Source: Propioniciclava soli | Lineage (GTDB): Bacteria > Actinomycetota > Actinomycetes > Propionibacteriales > Propionibacteriaceae | DNA: 64,000 bases | NCBI RefSeq assembly: GCF_014858005.1 | Contig: NZ_JACYOT010000020.1 | Coordinates: 1 to 64,000, forward strand | Direction of reading: 5' to 3' | Shown here: one piece after another, positions 41,497-51,760 of the stretch | How positions within the stretch are numbered: the stretch's first letter is position 1 | Layout of the letters: every line of letters begins with the position of its first letter | Program-made: the position numbers and the translations under genes | The notes under the pieces: generated by a model | What the model was told of the DNA's origin: nothing | What the model saw: the letters and a program-made list of their open reading frames with translations, nothing else | Databases searched by the model: none

Positions 41497-41544
41497 TTTG
41501 GACCCGAGGAAATGGCGCCATGGCGCCATTTCCTCGGGTCCAAA
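41497..41544. repeat. family A perfect palindrome, copy 1 (48 bp)
   Basis: Starting TTTGGACCCGAGGAAATGGC, the 48 bp are an exact palindrome centred between 41520 and 41521. An identical 48-bp core occurs at 54475-54522. As RNA it would form a 22-bp hairpin. Confidence 0.92.
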
Positions 41545-41621
41545 AGCCACTTCGGGGGGCCCGCCGCCCGCACCAACACCTCCCCGCACCACCAGCTGCC
41601 GGGCACGCGCCCCGCCCAGCA

Positions 41622-41655
41622 CCGAGGGCGCCCCGCGTGTGCGGGACGCCCTCGG
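41622..41655 (-). terminator. hairpin terminator downstream of groEL
   Basis: Arms 41622-41636 and 41641-41655 pair at 14 of 15 positions around a GTGT loop, 34 bases after the groEL stop on the minus strand. No T-run follows. Confidence 0.75.
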
Positions 41656-41688
41656 GCTGGGGTGTGTGGTGCTGTCGGTGCCTCGGGC

Positions 41689-43389
<1,701 letters not shown>

Positions 43390-43405
43390 TCACCGCACCG
43401 GACGG

Positions 43406-43432
43406 GTAGCACTCAACACAGTCGAGTGCCAA
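43406..43432. promoter_or_regulatory. CIRCE element 1 (HrcA operator)
   Basis: GTAGCACTC, 9 bases, then GAGTGCCAA, close to the consensus TTAGCACTC-N9-GAGTGCTAA. It lies 89 bases upstream of the GroEL start and would bind HrcA. Confidence 0.9.
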
Positions 43433-43439
43433 TCCATGT

Positions 43440-43466
43440 TTAGCACTCGATGCAGGCGAGTGCAAA
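43440..43466. promoter_or_regulatory. CIRCE element 2 (HrcA operator)
   Basis: TTAGCACTC, 9 bases, then GAGTGCAAA. It lies 7 bp from the first CIRCE; paired CIRCE boxes give strong heat-shock repression by HrcA. Confidence 0.92.
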
Positions 43467-43516
43467 CGATCCGACCGCTGCTTGAGCGATCCGGACCCAT
43501 CCCCCACCATGGGCCC

Positions 43517-43984
43517 ATGCCCATGACCGCCACCCACCGCGTCCGCGCCGCGGCGAACTGGCTCAACCTCACCACGCCGCTCGGGCTCGCGGTGGCGCTC
43601 ACGGGCCGCGCCCGGCTGCGTCGCGGGCCCGAGGGCATCATCGTCGCCGAGGGCTACCGGCTGCGGTACCCGCTGGCCGGGGCCTTCACGGTGGGCAACG
43701 TGGTGGCCACGGCGTCCGACATCGCGACCCTGGAGGCGCGCGTGCCCGGCACGTGGGGCCACGAGGGACGCCACGCGTGGCAGTACGCGGTGGGCGGGGT
43801 CTGGTTCTTCCCGACCTACGCGCTGGCGTCCGGCTGGTCGTGGCTGCGGACAGGCAACCCGGCGCTGCGCAACCCGCTGGAGCGCCATGCGGGCCTGGTG
43901 GCCGGCGGCTACGTCCACCCGGTCACGGGCCAGCCGACGGGACGCGTCCGCGCCCGGAAGTTCAGCCGCCGACGCGCACCGTGA
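43517..43984 (+). CDS. small membrane-associated protein with HExxH motif
   Basis: The 155-residue protein starts at ATG 43517 (ATG 43523 is an alternative). It contains [11 protein letters not shown], that is HExxH at residues 82-86. Two hydrophobic or amphipathic segments precede ([15 protein letters not shown]) and follow ([15 protein letters not shown]). NPLERHAG further on supplies a possible third zinc ligand. HExxH suggests a zincin-like metal site, but without a family assignment protease activity is not shown. I recall similar proteins in other actinobacteria with no known role. Its 3' end overlaps the convergent DUF3263 gene by 23 bases. Confidence 0.65.
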   Translation: MPMTATHRVRAAANWLNLTTPLGLAVALTGRARLRRGPEGIIVAEGYRLRYPLAGAFTVGNVVATASDIATLEARVPGTWGHEGRHAWQYAVGGVWFFPTYALASGWSWLRTGNPALRNPLERHAGLVAGGYVHPVTGQPTGRVRARKFSRRRAP

Positions 43985-44252
43985 GGTGCCGCGCCGAGCG
44001 GCTCTGCTGCCGGGACGCCCGCAGGCGGGCCAGGCGGCGCACCAGCAGGGGCTTGTGGGCCAGCGCGTCCTCTCGATCGAGCAGCGCGTTGAGGATCTGG
44101 TAGTAGCGCGGCGGGGTGAGCCCGAACCGTGCGTGGATCTCGGCGTCCTTGGTGCCGTCGGCCGCCCACCAGGCGTCCTCGAAGTCGAGGATGCCGGCCT
44201 CCAGCTTGGTGAGGCCGCCAGCGGTGGGGCTGCTCTGCAAGGCATCGGACAT
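43962..44252 (-). CDS. DUF3263 family protein
   Basis: The 96-residue protein shows [19 protein letters not shown], then [20 protein letters not shown], a helix-turn-helix-like region conserved in this actinobacterial family. DUF3263 proteins are small putative DNA-binding proteins of unknown role. It starts at ATG 44252. The frame extends upstream, but those residues are not conserved. Confidence 0.85.
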   Translation of the reverse strand: MSDALQSSPTAGGLTKLEAGILDFEDAWWAADGTKDAEIHARFGLTPPRYYQILNALLDREDALAHKPLLVRRLARLRASRQQSRSARHLTVRVGG

Positions 44253-44419
44253 GGCGTCAGCGTACCGGCGAATCACACGGCTGTCATTCACTGGCTCTCC
44301 CCCATCGATCGGTTGACGCCTCACCGAAGGCGCCGAGTCACCCGCGCGGGCGGTTGCCCGCGTGGGGCTCCGCAGGTTCAATGGGTGGGTCCGTCACCCC
44401 ATCCAACGCCGGAGGCAGC

Positions 44420-45625
44420 ATGCAGTTCCTGGAGGGCACGCTCATCCGCTACCCCTGGGGCACCTACGACGCCATCGCCGGCATCCTGGGGAAGGAGCCC
44501 GACGGCCAGCCGCTGGCCGAGCTGTGGCTCGGCGCCCACCCCTCGGCTCCGGCGCGGCTGGGCGACACGACGTTGGACGCCGCCCTGGCAGCCGACCCGT
44601 CCGCGCTCGGCGAGGCCTCGCAGGCCGCGTTCGGACCGCAGCTGCCGTTCCTCATGAAGATCCTCTCGGCGCGCCACGCCCTCTCGCTGCAGGCGCACCC
44701 GTCGCGCGACGAGGCCGAGCGCGGCTTCGCCGCCGAGGAGGCCGCCGGCATCGCCCGGGACGACCCCCACCGGACCTACCGCGACGACTGGCCCAAGCCG
44801 GAGATCCTCGTGGCGCTGGAGCCGTTCCACACCCTGTTCGGCTTCCGCAGCCCGCTGCTCACCTGGCACCTGTTCCACCAGCTCGGCGTCGGCGCCGACA
44901 CCCTGCGGCTGCTCGGCCCGCTCAACGCGCGCGGCGGCGAGGCGGCGCTGCAGGAGGTCTTCCTCGACGTCCTCACGATCGAGGGTGACCGCATGGGCAT
45001 CGTCACCGACGTGCTGGCCTGCGCCCGCGAACACGCCCGCGACGAGGGCCCCGTGGGTGATCTCGCCCGCACCGCCGTGGAGCTGGAGGCCGTCTTCGGC
45101 ACCGACCGCGGCATCCTCGCCGCCCTGTTGATGAACCGGCTGATCCTGGCACCGGGCGAAGCGGTGTACGTGCCCGCCGGCGTGATGCACGCCCACCTGG
45201 CCGGCACGGGCATCGAGGTCATGGCGTCGTCCGACAACGTCTTGCGCGGCGGGCTCACGAGCAAGCACATCGCCGTCGACGAGCTCGTGCGCGTGGTGGA
45301 CTTCGCCTGGTGCACCCCCGAGGTGCTCCACGGCGACGAGACCGCCCCCGGCGTCTTCGACTACCCCACGCACTGTGACGAGTTCGACGTGTGGCGCCTC
45401 GAGGCGACCTCCGGGCGTTCGCTGCGCGTCCCGGCCGACGGTCACGCGCGCATCGCGTTGGTCACGCGGGGGGACGCCCACCTCTCCTCCGCCGCCGGCG
45501 ACCTCACCCTGGCCCGCGGCGAGGCGGCCTTCCTCGGCGCGGCGGACGCCGACGTGACGCTCCGCGGGGACGCCCAGGTGTTCCTCTCCGCTCCCGGTCT
45601 GGCCACGGCGCGTCCCGCGAGCTGA
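44420..45625 (+). CDS. manA: mannose-6-phosphate isomerase, class I
   Basis: The 401-residue zinc enzyme interconverts mannose-6-P and fructose-6-P. It has the type I features LIRYPWGTYDAIAGILG, the metal region LPFLMKILSARHALSLQAHP, the EILVALEPFHTLFGF block and YVPAGVMHAHLAGTGIEVM. The start ATG 44420 follows GGAGG at 44411. It supplies mannose units for glycoconjugates or channels mannose into glycolysis. The C-terminal domain continues to residue 401. Confidence 0.92.
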   Translation: MQFLEGTLIRYPWGTYDAIAGILGKEPDGQPLAELWLGAHPSAPARLGDTTLDAALAADPSALGEASQAAFGPQLPFLMKILSARHALSLQAHPSRDEAERGFAAEEAAGIARDDPHRTYRDDWPKPEILVALEPFHTLFGFRSPLLTWHLFHQLGVGADTLRLLGPLNARGGEAALQEVFLDVLTIEGDRMGIVTDVLACAREHARDEGPVGDLARTAVELEAVFGTDRGILAALLMNRLILAPGEAVYVPAGVMHAHLAGTGIEVMASSDNVLRGGLTSKHIAVDELVRVVDFAWCTPEVLHGDETAPGVFDYPTHCDEFDVWRLEATSGRSLRVPADGHARIALVTRGDAHLSSAAGDLTLARGEAAFLGAADADVTLRGDAQVFLSAPGLATARPAS

Positions 45626-45742
45626 CGCCCCGGGCGCCGGGTGGGTCACGGCCCCTCGGAGCCGGGCGTGGCAGACTACCTGCGGGCCGACGACGTCGGC
45701 GGAGTGAGCCCCGGCGGGGGCACGGACGAAACGGGGACACCG

Positions 45743-46774
45743 ATGGCCGGCGGACTGGCAGCCCTTCTGGACGACATCGCCGCGATGGCGCGCCTGGCCG
45801 CGGCGTCCGTGGACGATGTGGCCGCCGCAGCGGGCCGCGCCAGCGCCAAGGCCGCAGGAGTGGTGGTCGACGACGCCGCCGTGACGCCGCGCTACGTGAC
45901 CGGTTTCAACCCCGCCCGCGAGCTGCCGATGATCCAGAAGATCGCCGTAGGATCGCTGCGCAACAAGCTGCTGTTCATCCTCCCCCTCGCCCTCGCGCTC
46001 AGCCAGTGGGCTCCCTGGGTGCTCACCCCGCTGCTCATGGTGGGTGGCACCTACCTCTGCTTCGAGGGCGCCGAGAAGTTGTGGGAGAAGGTCTCCGGGC
46101 ACGACAAGCACGCCCCCGTGACGCCGGCCCCCCTCCAGGGTGGCGACCACGAGAAGACGATGGTGGCCTCCGCCATCCGCACCGACTTCATCCTGTCGGC
46201 CGAGATCATGGTGATCGCCCTCAACGAGGTCGCCGACGAGACCTTCTGGTCCCGACTCATCATCCTCGTCGTCGTCGGCATCGCGATCACCATCGGCGTC
46301 TACGGCGTCGTGGCGCTCATCGTGAAGATGGACGACATCGGCCTGCACCTCATCGAGAACGGCCGTGGCTTCGGGCGACGCCTCGGTGACGGCCTCGTGA
46401 AGGGGATGCCGATCGTGCTGACCGCGCTGTCCTGGATCGGCATGATCGCCATGCTCTGGGTGGGCGGTCACATCCTGCTCGTGGGCGTCGACGAGCTCGG
46501 CTGGCATGCCCCGTACGGCTTCGTGCACCACCTCGAGGAGCAGGTCGCGCACGCGACCGGCGCCCTGGGCGGCTTCCTCGGCTGGCTCACCAACACCTTC
46601 TTCTCGTTCCTCGCCGGCCTCGCGGTGGGTGCCGTCATCGTCGCCGTGATGCACCTCATCCCCCGCCGGGGCGGCACGCACGCCGCCGACCCGCACCCCA
46701 CGGCGTCCGACCTGGCCGACGGCGCGGGCCACCCCAACGGCGCGGCGCATCCCGACGGTACCGGGCACCCGTGA
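45743..46774 (+). CDS. DUF808 (YedI-like) inner-membrane protein
   Basis: The 343-residue protein opens with AGGLAALLDDIAAMARLAA and RLSAAS-like sequence, then SLRNKLLFILPLALALSQWAP and LGGTYLCFEGAEKLWEK-like blocks of the family. It has several helices, including MVIALNEVADETFWSRLIIL and IVLTALSWIGMIAMLWVG. DUF808 (YedI) members are multipass inner-membrane proteins of unknown function. The C-terminal tail (about residues 320-343) is rich in His, Gly, Pro and Asp. It overlaps the kinase-like gene (GTGA at 46771). Confidence 0.88.
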   Translation: MAGGLAALLDDIAAMARLAAASVDDVAAAAGRASAKAAGVVVDDAAVTPRYVTGFNPARELPMIQKIAVGSLRNKLLFILPLALALSQWAPWVLTPLLMVGGTYLCFEGAEKLWEKVSGHDKHAPVTPAPLQGGDHEKTMVASAIRTDFILSAEIMVIALNEVADETFWSRLIILVVVGIAITIGVYGVVALIVKMDDIGLHLIENGRGFGRRLGDGLVKGMPIVLTALSWIGMIAMLWVGGHILLVGVDELGWHAPYGFVHHLEEQVAHATGALGGFLGWLTNTFFSFLAGLAVGAVIVAVMHLIPRRGGTHAADPHPTASDLADGAGHPNGAAHPDGTGHP

Positions 46775-47331
46775 GACCCGCCGGCTGGGCCCGCGTCCGG
46801 GACGCCCTTGCGGCGCCCGCGCGCCCGGTCGTGCTCATCGACGGGGGTTCGGGCGCCGGCAAGACGAGCCTCGCCCGCGCGCTCGCCGACGACTGGCCCG
46901 GCCCGGTACGGCTCGTCAGTCTCGACGACATCTACCCGGGCTGGGAGGGTCTGCGCGCCGGCTCGGACGCCGTGGCGCGCGACATCCTGCACCCGCGGCG
47001 TCCGGGCTTCGAGCGGTGGGACTGGGAGCGGGGCCGGGCTGCCGGCTGGGTCGACCTCGACCCGGCGGAGGCCCTGATCGTCGAGGGCTGTGGCACCCTC
47101 ACCCCGGCCAACCGGGCGCTGGCCACCGGCGGGCTGTGGGTCAGCGCGCCCCCGGCGCTGCGGCGCGCCCGCGCCCTCGGCCGGGACGGCGAGACCTTCG
47201 CGGCCCACTGGGCGATCTGGGCCGCCCAGGAGCGCGCCCACTGGCGCGAGCACCGGCCCCGCGCGCTGGCGGACTGGATCTGCACCCGTGACACAATGGT
47301 CCGCGGACCCTTCCGGGTCACGCCTCCGTAG
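46771..47331 (+). CDS. P-loop kinase, uridine-kinase-like
   Basis: The 186-residue P-loop protein has Walker A GGSGAGKTS (about residues 26-34), then LVSLDDIYPGWEGL and ALIVEGCGTL, resembling uridine kinase-type small-molecule kinases. The start GTG 46771 overlaps the DUF808 stop. Its TAG stop (47329-47331) lies inside the first 10 bases of the tRNA-Thr gene, so the two products share DNA. The substrate cannot be stated. Confidence 0.85.
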   Translation: MRPAGWARVRDALAAPARPVVLIDGGSGAGKTSLARALADDWPGPVRLVSLDDIYPGWEGLRAGSDAVARDILHPRRPGFERWDWERGRAAGWVDLDPAEALIVEGCGTLTPANRALATGGLWVSAPPALRRARALGRDGETFAAHWAIWAAQERAHWREHRPRALADWICTRDTMVRGPFRVTPP

Positions 47332-47394
47332 CTCAGTTGGTAGAGCGCCCGCCTTGTAAGCGGATGGTCGCGGGTTCGAATCCTGTCGGAGGCT
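47322..47394 (+). tRNA. tRNA-Thr (anticodon TGT)
   Basis: The 73-nt cloverleaf has acceptor GCCTCCG/CGGAGGC, discriminator T, D arm TAGCTCAGTTGGTAGAGCG, anticodon loop CTTGTAA (anticodon TGT) and T arm CGGGTTCGAATCCTG. CCA is not encoded. Its first 10 bases overlap the end of the kinase gene. Confidence 0.93.
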
Positions 47395-47395
47395 C

Positions 47396-48094
47396 GTGGA
47401 TCCACGCTCAATCGCCCCGACCTCCCTCGGCGTCCGCGCCGCCGCCGCCGTCGCGGGCGGGCTGCGCAGCCGCTGGGCCGACGCCACCGCGGCCAACCCC
47501 GACCACTCGCGCTGGTACGTCGAGCGCTTCCGGGCGCTGGCGGCGTCCGGCGCCGACCTGGTGGGCGAGGCCCGCCTCGTCGACGCCATGGCGCCGCGCG
47601 GGGCCACCATCCTGGACGCCGGCTGCGGACCCGGCCGTCACGCCGGCCACCTCCACCGCGCGGGGCACACGGTGGTGGGCGTCGACCTCGACCCGATCCT
47701 CCTCGAGGCCGCCGAGGCCGACGACCCCGGCCCGACCTACGTGGTGGGCGACCTCGCCGCCGTCGAGCTGCCGGCCGAGGGGCCGCAGCGGTTCGACCTC
47801 ATCCTGTGCGCGGGGAACGTCCTGACGTTCCTCCACCCCGGCACGCGCCGCCCGGTGCTGGCCCGCTTCGCCGGCTGGCTGGCCGAGGGCGGTCGCGCCG
47901 TCGTCGGTTTCGGCCTCGCGCGGGGCTACGCGCAGGCAGACTTCGAGGCGGACGCCGCGGCAGCGGGGCTCGCCGTCGAGCAGCGCTGGTCCACGTGGGA
48001 CCTGCGACCCTTCTCGGCCTCGTCGGAGTTCCTCGTGGCGGTGCTGACCGCGTCGGCGCCGGCCACCGCACCCGCGGGGGCGGACGCCGGCTGA
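47396..48094 (+). CDS. class I SAM-dependent methyltransferase
   Basis: The 232-residue protein has motif I ILDAGCGPGRHAGHLHRAG, the acidic residue block VVGVDLDPILLEAAEA and motif LILCAGNVLTFLHPG. The substrate is unknown. GTG 47396 begins only one base after the tRNA-Thr gene, so its mRNA probably arises from the tRNA transcript or a promoter upstream of it. The last 169 bases overlap the PQ-loop gene on the other strand; both frames look genuine, so the overlap is either real or one C-terminus is mis-set. Confidence 0.82.
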   Translation: MDPRSIAPTSLGVRAAAAVAGGLRSRWADATAANPDHSRWYVERFRALAASGADLVGEARLVDAMAPRGATILDAGCGPGRHAGHLHRAGHTVVGVDLDPILLEAAEADDPGPTYVVGDLAAVELPAEGPQRFDLILCAGNVLTFLHPGTRRPVLARFAGWLAEGGRAVVGFGLARGYAQADFEADAAAAGLAVEQRWSTWDLRPFSASSEFLVAVLTASAPATAPAGADAG

Positions 48095-48687
48095 GCCGCA
48101 CCGCGCTCACGCACCACACGGCTCAGGTAGAGCGCCAGGTTCACCAGCGAGACCACCGTCACGACACCGTTGGTGATGACGGGAGCCGGATCGCCGACCA
48201 GGAAGCCCCAGGTGCCCCACAGGGCGAAGTTGACGCTGGCCAGCACCAGGAAGAACCCCGAGACGCCCTCCACGCTGGGGGCCCGCACGAGCTCCATGCC
48301 CTGGGTCACCAGGCCCCACACGCCCGGGATGATCGCGACCAGCCCGAACGCCTCGCTGCCCAGCAGCACGGCGACGGCCACCATCGCGAGACCCATCGCC
48401 AGGCCGGGCGCCAGCACCGCCGCGACCGAGCGCCGGTTGCCCCGGGCCAGCAGGACCAGGATGGTGAGCGTGACCGCGATGCTGAGGACGTTCACCACAA
48501 TGAGGTTCGCCTGACCCGTCCGGAGGCCGTGGATGCCCCACGCCAGGTTGATGCCGAGGATGGTCTGCCACGTCCACACCGAGACGCCCTCCACCTCGCG
48601 GGTGCGCCCGATGCGCCACGCCTGGGGGATGCCGAGGATCACGCCGGTGACGGTGGCGATCCAGCCGACGAGGAGGGTCCAGTCCAT
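47926..48687 (-). CDS. PQ-loop family membrane protein
   Basis: The 253-residue protein contains two PQ-loop-type repeats, each with a helix pair. The first reads IATVTGVILGIPQAWRIGRT with WTWQTILGINLAWGIHGLRT; the second has AIIPGVWGLVTQGMELVRAP with GFFLVLASVNFALWGTWGFL. SWEET/SemiSWEET and related transporters share this unit. The soluble tail (about residues 200-253) is Ala/Ser-rich and overlaps the convergent methyltransferase gene by 169 bases, so the true stop may be questioned. The substrate is not known. Confidence 0.82.
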   Translation of the reverse strand: MDWTLLVGWIATVTGVILGIPQAWRIGRTREVEGVSVWTWQTILGINLAWGIHGLRTGQANLIVVNVLSIAVTLTILVLLARGNRRSVAAVLAPGLAMGLAMVAVAVLLGSEAFGLVAIIPGVWGLVTQGMELVRAPSVEGVSGFFLVLASVNFALWGTWGFLVGDPAPVITNGVVTVVSLVNLALYLSRVVRERGAAQPASAPAGAVAGADAVSTATRNSDEAEKGRRSHVDQRCSTASPAAAASASKSACA

Positions 48688-48817
48688 GCGTGACTCGCTT
48701 CGAAGAAGGGGCGGGAGGGGTCATCTCCCAGTGTGAGGCCCCCGCGCGGTGCACACCAACCGGTTGCCTTCCGCTGCCACGGAAACCCGTGCCGGGCGGG
48801 GCCTCACCGGTGGGTCT

Positions 48818-49480
48818 TCACTGGGCCAGGCCGGCGTCGTGGACGCGGATCGCGACCTGGACGCGGTTGTCCACACCGAGCTTGTAGAAGATGCGCGTCA
48901 CGTACGCCTTCACCGTCGCCACGCTCATGTACAGCTCGGCGGCGATGTCGGCGTTCGCCTTGCCCTGGCCGATCGCGACGGCCACCTCCCGCTCCCGTTC
49001 GGTCAGCTGGGCGAGCTGGGCGCGGGCCTCGTCACCCCGGGTGTCCCCCGCCGCCCGGGTGGCGACGGCGACGACCTGGGCGACCACGCTCGGCGACAGG
49101 ATCGTCTCGCCGGCGTCCACCGCGACGATGGCCGCGACCATCTGGTCCGGCGGAGTGTCCTTCAGCAGGAACCCGGACGCGCCGGCCTGCAGGGCCCGCA
49201 ACACCATGTCGTCGGAGTCGAACGTCGTCAGCACGATGACGCGGGGCGCATCCGGGCGCGCGAGGATCTCGGCGGTGGCGGCTAGGCCGTCCAGACGCGG
49301 CATCCGGATGTCCATGAGGACGACGTCGGGCCGCTGCCGGGCCACCACTTCCAGGGCTGCCTGGCCGTCACTGGCCTCCTCGACGACGCTGAGCGACGGC
49401 GCGCCCCCCAGGATCAGCCGGAGCCCGGCGCGGACGAGCGGGTCGTCGTCGACGAGCACGATGCGGATGGTGTCGGTCAC
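48818..49480 (-). CDS. NarL/LuxR-type response regulator
   Basis: The 220-residue regulator has a receiver domain (VLVDDDPLVRAGLRLILGG) with phospho-acceptor Asp at about residue 57 in VLMDIRMP and switch Lys in GFLLKDTPP. The C-terminal LuxR HTH is LTEREREVAVAIGQGKANAD and MSVATVKAYVTRIFYKLGV. It pairs with the histidine kinase 21 bases upstream on the same strand. The stimulus and targets are not given by the sequence. Confidence 0.92.
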   Translation of the reverse strand: MTDTIRIVLVDDDPLVRAGLRLILGGAPSLSVVEEASDGQAALEVVARQRPDVVLMDIRMPRLDGLAATAEILARPDAPRVIVLTTFDSDDMVLRALQAGASGFLLKDTPPDQMVAAIVAVDAGETILSPSVVAQVVAVATRAAGDTRGDEARAQLAQLTEREREVAVAIGQGKANADIAAELYMSVATVKAYVTRIFYKLGVDNRVQVAIRVHDAGLAQ

Positions 49481-49501
49481 GGTTCCTCCTGGTGTGGTGT
49501 C

Positions 49502-50776
49502 TCAGCGTCGATGGTCCCAGGGCAGCCATGCGTCGAGCACGAACCGTCCTTCGTGGACGCCGGCGTCGACGCGTCCGCCCAGCATCTGCACCCGCTCCGT
49601 GACGCCCACGAGCCCCAGGGCGGCCCCCGGGACGCCACCGCCCACCTGGGTCACGTCGTTGGTGACCCGGAGGTGGACGCCGCTGGCCGGGGCGCCCTCC
49701 AGCAGCATCGCGACGCGCGCCCGGGGGGCGTGCTTGCGGGCGTTGGTGAGCGCCTCCTGCGCGATGCGGAACAGGTGGCGCTGCTGCACGAGCGGCAGGC
49801 CGGGAGCGAGCGTGCCCCGCAGGTCGACGACCTGGCCGAGGGCGCGGGCGTCCGCCAGCAGGCCGGGCAGGTCGCCCAGGGTGGGCTGGGGGGCGACCGG
49901 CTGGGCCGCGTCGCCGGGCAGGCTCGGCCCCTCGCGCAGCGTCGAGAGCACGCTGCGCAGCTCGGTGAGCGAGGCGTGGGCGTTCTCCTGGATGACCCGG
50001 GCGATCTCCTGGGTCTGTTCGGGCGGCAGATCGGTGCGGTAGGCGAGGGCGCCCGCGTGCATGGAGACCAGCGAGATGCGGTGGGCGAGCACGTCGTGCA
50101 TCTCGCGGGCGATGCGGTTGCGCTCGGCGAGGACGGCGAACTCGCGGTCGCGGTCGGCCTGTTCGACCCGTGCGTGGAAGGACGCCTGCCGGTCGCGGCG
50201 GACGCCGAGGTACGCGCCGAGCAGCGCGAACAGGGCCTGACCGACGAACGCCGCCACGATCACCGGCGCGCTGAGGGCGGCCGACCACGGCCACAGGTAC
50301 GAGCCCAACGCGACCGCCAGTCCGACGCCGAGGGCGATCAGCGTGCGCGGCAGTTGGCGCCGTGAGGCGAGGGAGATGAGCGCCCACCCGCCCACCGGGG
50401 CGCTGGTGGCGGAGATCAGCATGAACCCGTGGATGACGAGGCAGATCGCGAGGGGGAAGCGGCGCCGCAGGTGGATGATGGCCAGGCTGACGACGCCGAG
50501 GACGCCGTCGAGCGCCATGACGACCGCCGGGAGGCGCAGGTCGGCCAGCTCACCCTCGGCCGGGATCGGGGCGGCCGCATCCCCGGTGCCCGTGCCCACC
50601 TGATGGGCGAGCGCGTAGGCCAGCGCGGTCAGCGCGAACCACGCCAGGCAGAGCAGGTACCGCCACGCCAACGACGCCCCCGACAGGCGCGGGGGCGGGT
50701 ACCGCTCGGGCTCGAACATCGCCAGCCACGTCGCGCGGGCCCGGCGGGCGGGCGTGCGGGCGGCGGCGGGGGTCAC
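49502..50776 (-). CDS. sensor histidine kinase (HisKA_3 type)
   Basis: The 424-residue kinase starts at GTG 50776 (ATG 50719, MFEPERY, is an alternative). It has about five hydrophobic helices (residues 40-175), then the HisKA_3 box RIAREMHDVLAHRISLVSMH with the phosphorylated His. A degenerate HATPase region follows (LFRIAQEALTNARKHAPRAR and GLVGVTERVQMLGG). No extracellular sensor domain is evident, so the membrane part may sense the envelope. It is co-transcribed with the response regulator. Confidence 0.88.
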   Translation of the reverse strand: MTPAAARTPARRARATWLAMFEPERYPPPRLSGASLAWRYLLCLAWFALTALAYALAHQVGTGTGDAAAPIPAEGELADLRLPAVVMALDGVLGVVSLAIIHLRRRFPLAICLVIHGFMLISATSAPVGGWALISLASRRQLPRTLIALGVGLAVALGSYLWPWSAALSAPVIVAAFVGQALFALLGAYLGVRRDRQASFHARVEQADRDREFAVLAERNRIAREMHDVLAHRISLVSMHAGALAYRTDLPPEQTQEIARVIQENAHASLTELRSVLSTLREGPSLPGDAAQPVAPQPTLGDLPGLLADARALGQVVDLRGTLAPGLPLVQQRHLFRIAQEALTNARKHAPRARVAMLLEGAPASGVHLRVTNDVTQVGGGVPGAALGLVGVTERVQMLGGRVDAGVHEGRFVLDAWLPWDHRR

Positions 50777-50865
50777 GCCGACCAGCCTAGGGAGCCGCGG
50801 CGCCGGCGTCCGCCGCCGCAGGTCGCGGCGGGCGCGACTTTGGTCGAGAACGCGTGGTGCGCGGG

Positions 50866-51648
50866 TCAGGAGGCCGGCCCGGCCCCCTGGGTGCGCTGCC
50901 GCCAGAAGTAGCTGACGAGCATGGCGACCAGCAGCACCACCGAGATGATCCACAGCACCCAGGCGTAGGTCTCGACGACGGTGACGGCGGGCTCACCGAT
51001 CCAGTACCCCAGCGCGAGCCAGCCTCCCTTCACGGCCAGCGCGCCGAAGGCCGCCACCGGCGCGAACGTCCGAAACCGGACGCCGGCCGCGCCGACCGCG
51101 ACGAGGATGATGTTCATGGGGAGGGGCAGCGGCAGGAACGACACGAGGGTGGCCGGGATGGCGAACCGGTGCGTGACGTCCCACGCCCTGTCCCACCGGC
51201 GCTGGGTGCGCGGCGACTTGGCTGATGACCACACGTCCACGATGCGCCGGCCCCACAGCCGCCCGGCCCAGTAGTAGACCGACGCGATCGCGAGCGAGAA
51301 GAGCGTCCCCGTGACCCAGACCAGCGGCCACCACGGGCTGCCCGTCGCGGCCAGCGCTCCCACGTAGGCCAGCCCGGCGCCATAGCCGAGGCCGGCCAGC
51401 AGGAAGGGCGCGGACGTGAGCAGCACGGGCCGCAGCGGAATCATCGCCAGGGAGTACAGCCCCAGCACGCTCATCGCCACGAGGCAGGCGAGGTCGGCGC
51501 GGGTCGGCTTGGTCTGCCACGGCATCGACGGGTCGGCCCACCACTCCTGCTCGCCGTCGCCGTCGCCCTCGCCCGGGCCGCCACCGGGGGCGGCGAGGTC
51601 GGGGGGGACGCGGTCGCGGTCGACGCGGTCGGGATCGGGCTGGGTCAC
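50866..51648 (-). CDS. VTT-domain (DedA-like) membrane protein
   Basis: The 260-residue protein (GTG 51648) has a soluble acidic N-terminus of about 55 residues followed by five or more hydrophobic segments (LACLVAMSVLGLYSLAMIPL, TGTLFSLAIASVYYWAGRLW, LPLPMNIILVAVGAAGVRFR). They include the VTT-type pattern of hydrophobic and Gly/Pro residues before the last helix. DedA proteins have been linked to lipid flipping and membrane-potential homeostasis. It is divergent from the MsiK-type gene. Confidence 0.75.
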   Translation of the reverse strand: MTQPDPDRVDRDRVPPDLAAPGGGPGEGDGDGEQEWWADPSMPWQTKPTRADLACLVAMSVLGLYSLAMIPLRPVLLTSAPFLLAGLGYGAGLAYVGALAATGSPWWPLVWVTGTLFSLAIASVYYWAGRLWGRRIVDVWSSAKSPRTQRRWDRAWDVTHRFAIPATLVSFLPLPLPMNIILVAVGAAGVRFRTFAPVAAFGALAVKGGWLALGYWIGEPAVTVVETYAWVLWIISVVLLVAMLVSYFWRQRTQGAGPAS

Positions 51649-51760
51649 GGCCGCGAGCCTACCTGCGGGCCACCGTGGGACCGCCGCGCCAGGAGGGTTC
51701 GGCGCGGACAACCCGTGGCGAAGCAGTGCGCAAATCGGCACAGGGTGGTTCAATGGAAGC

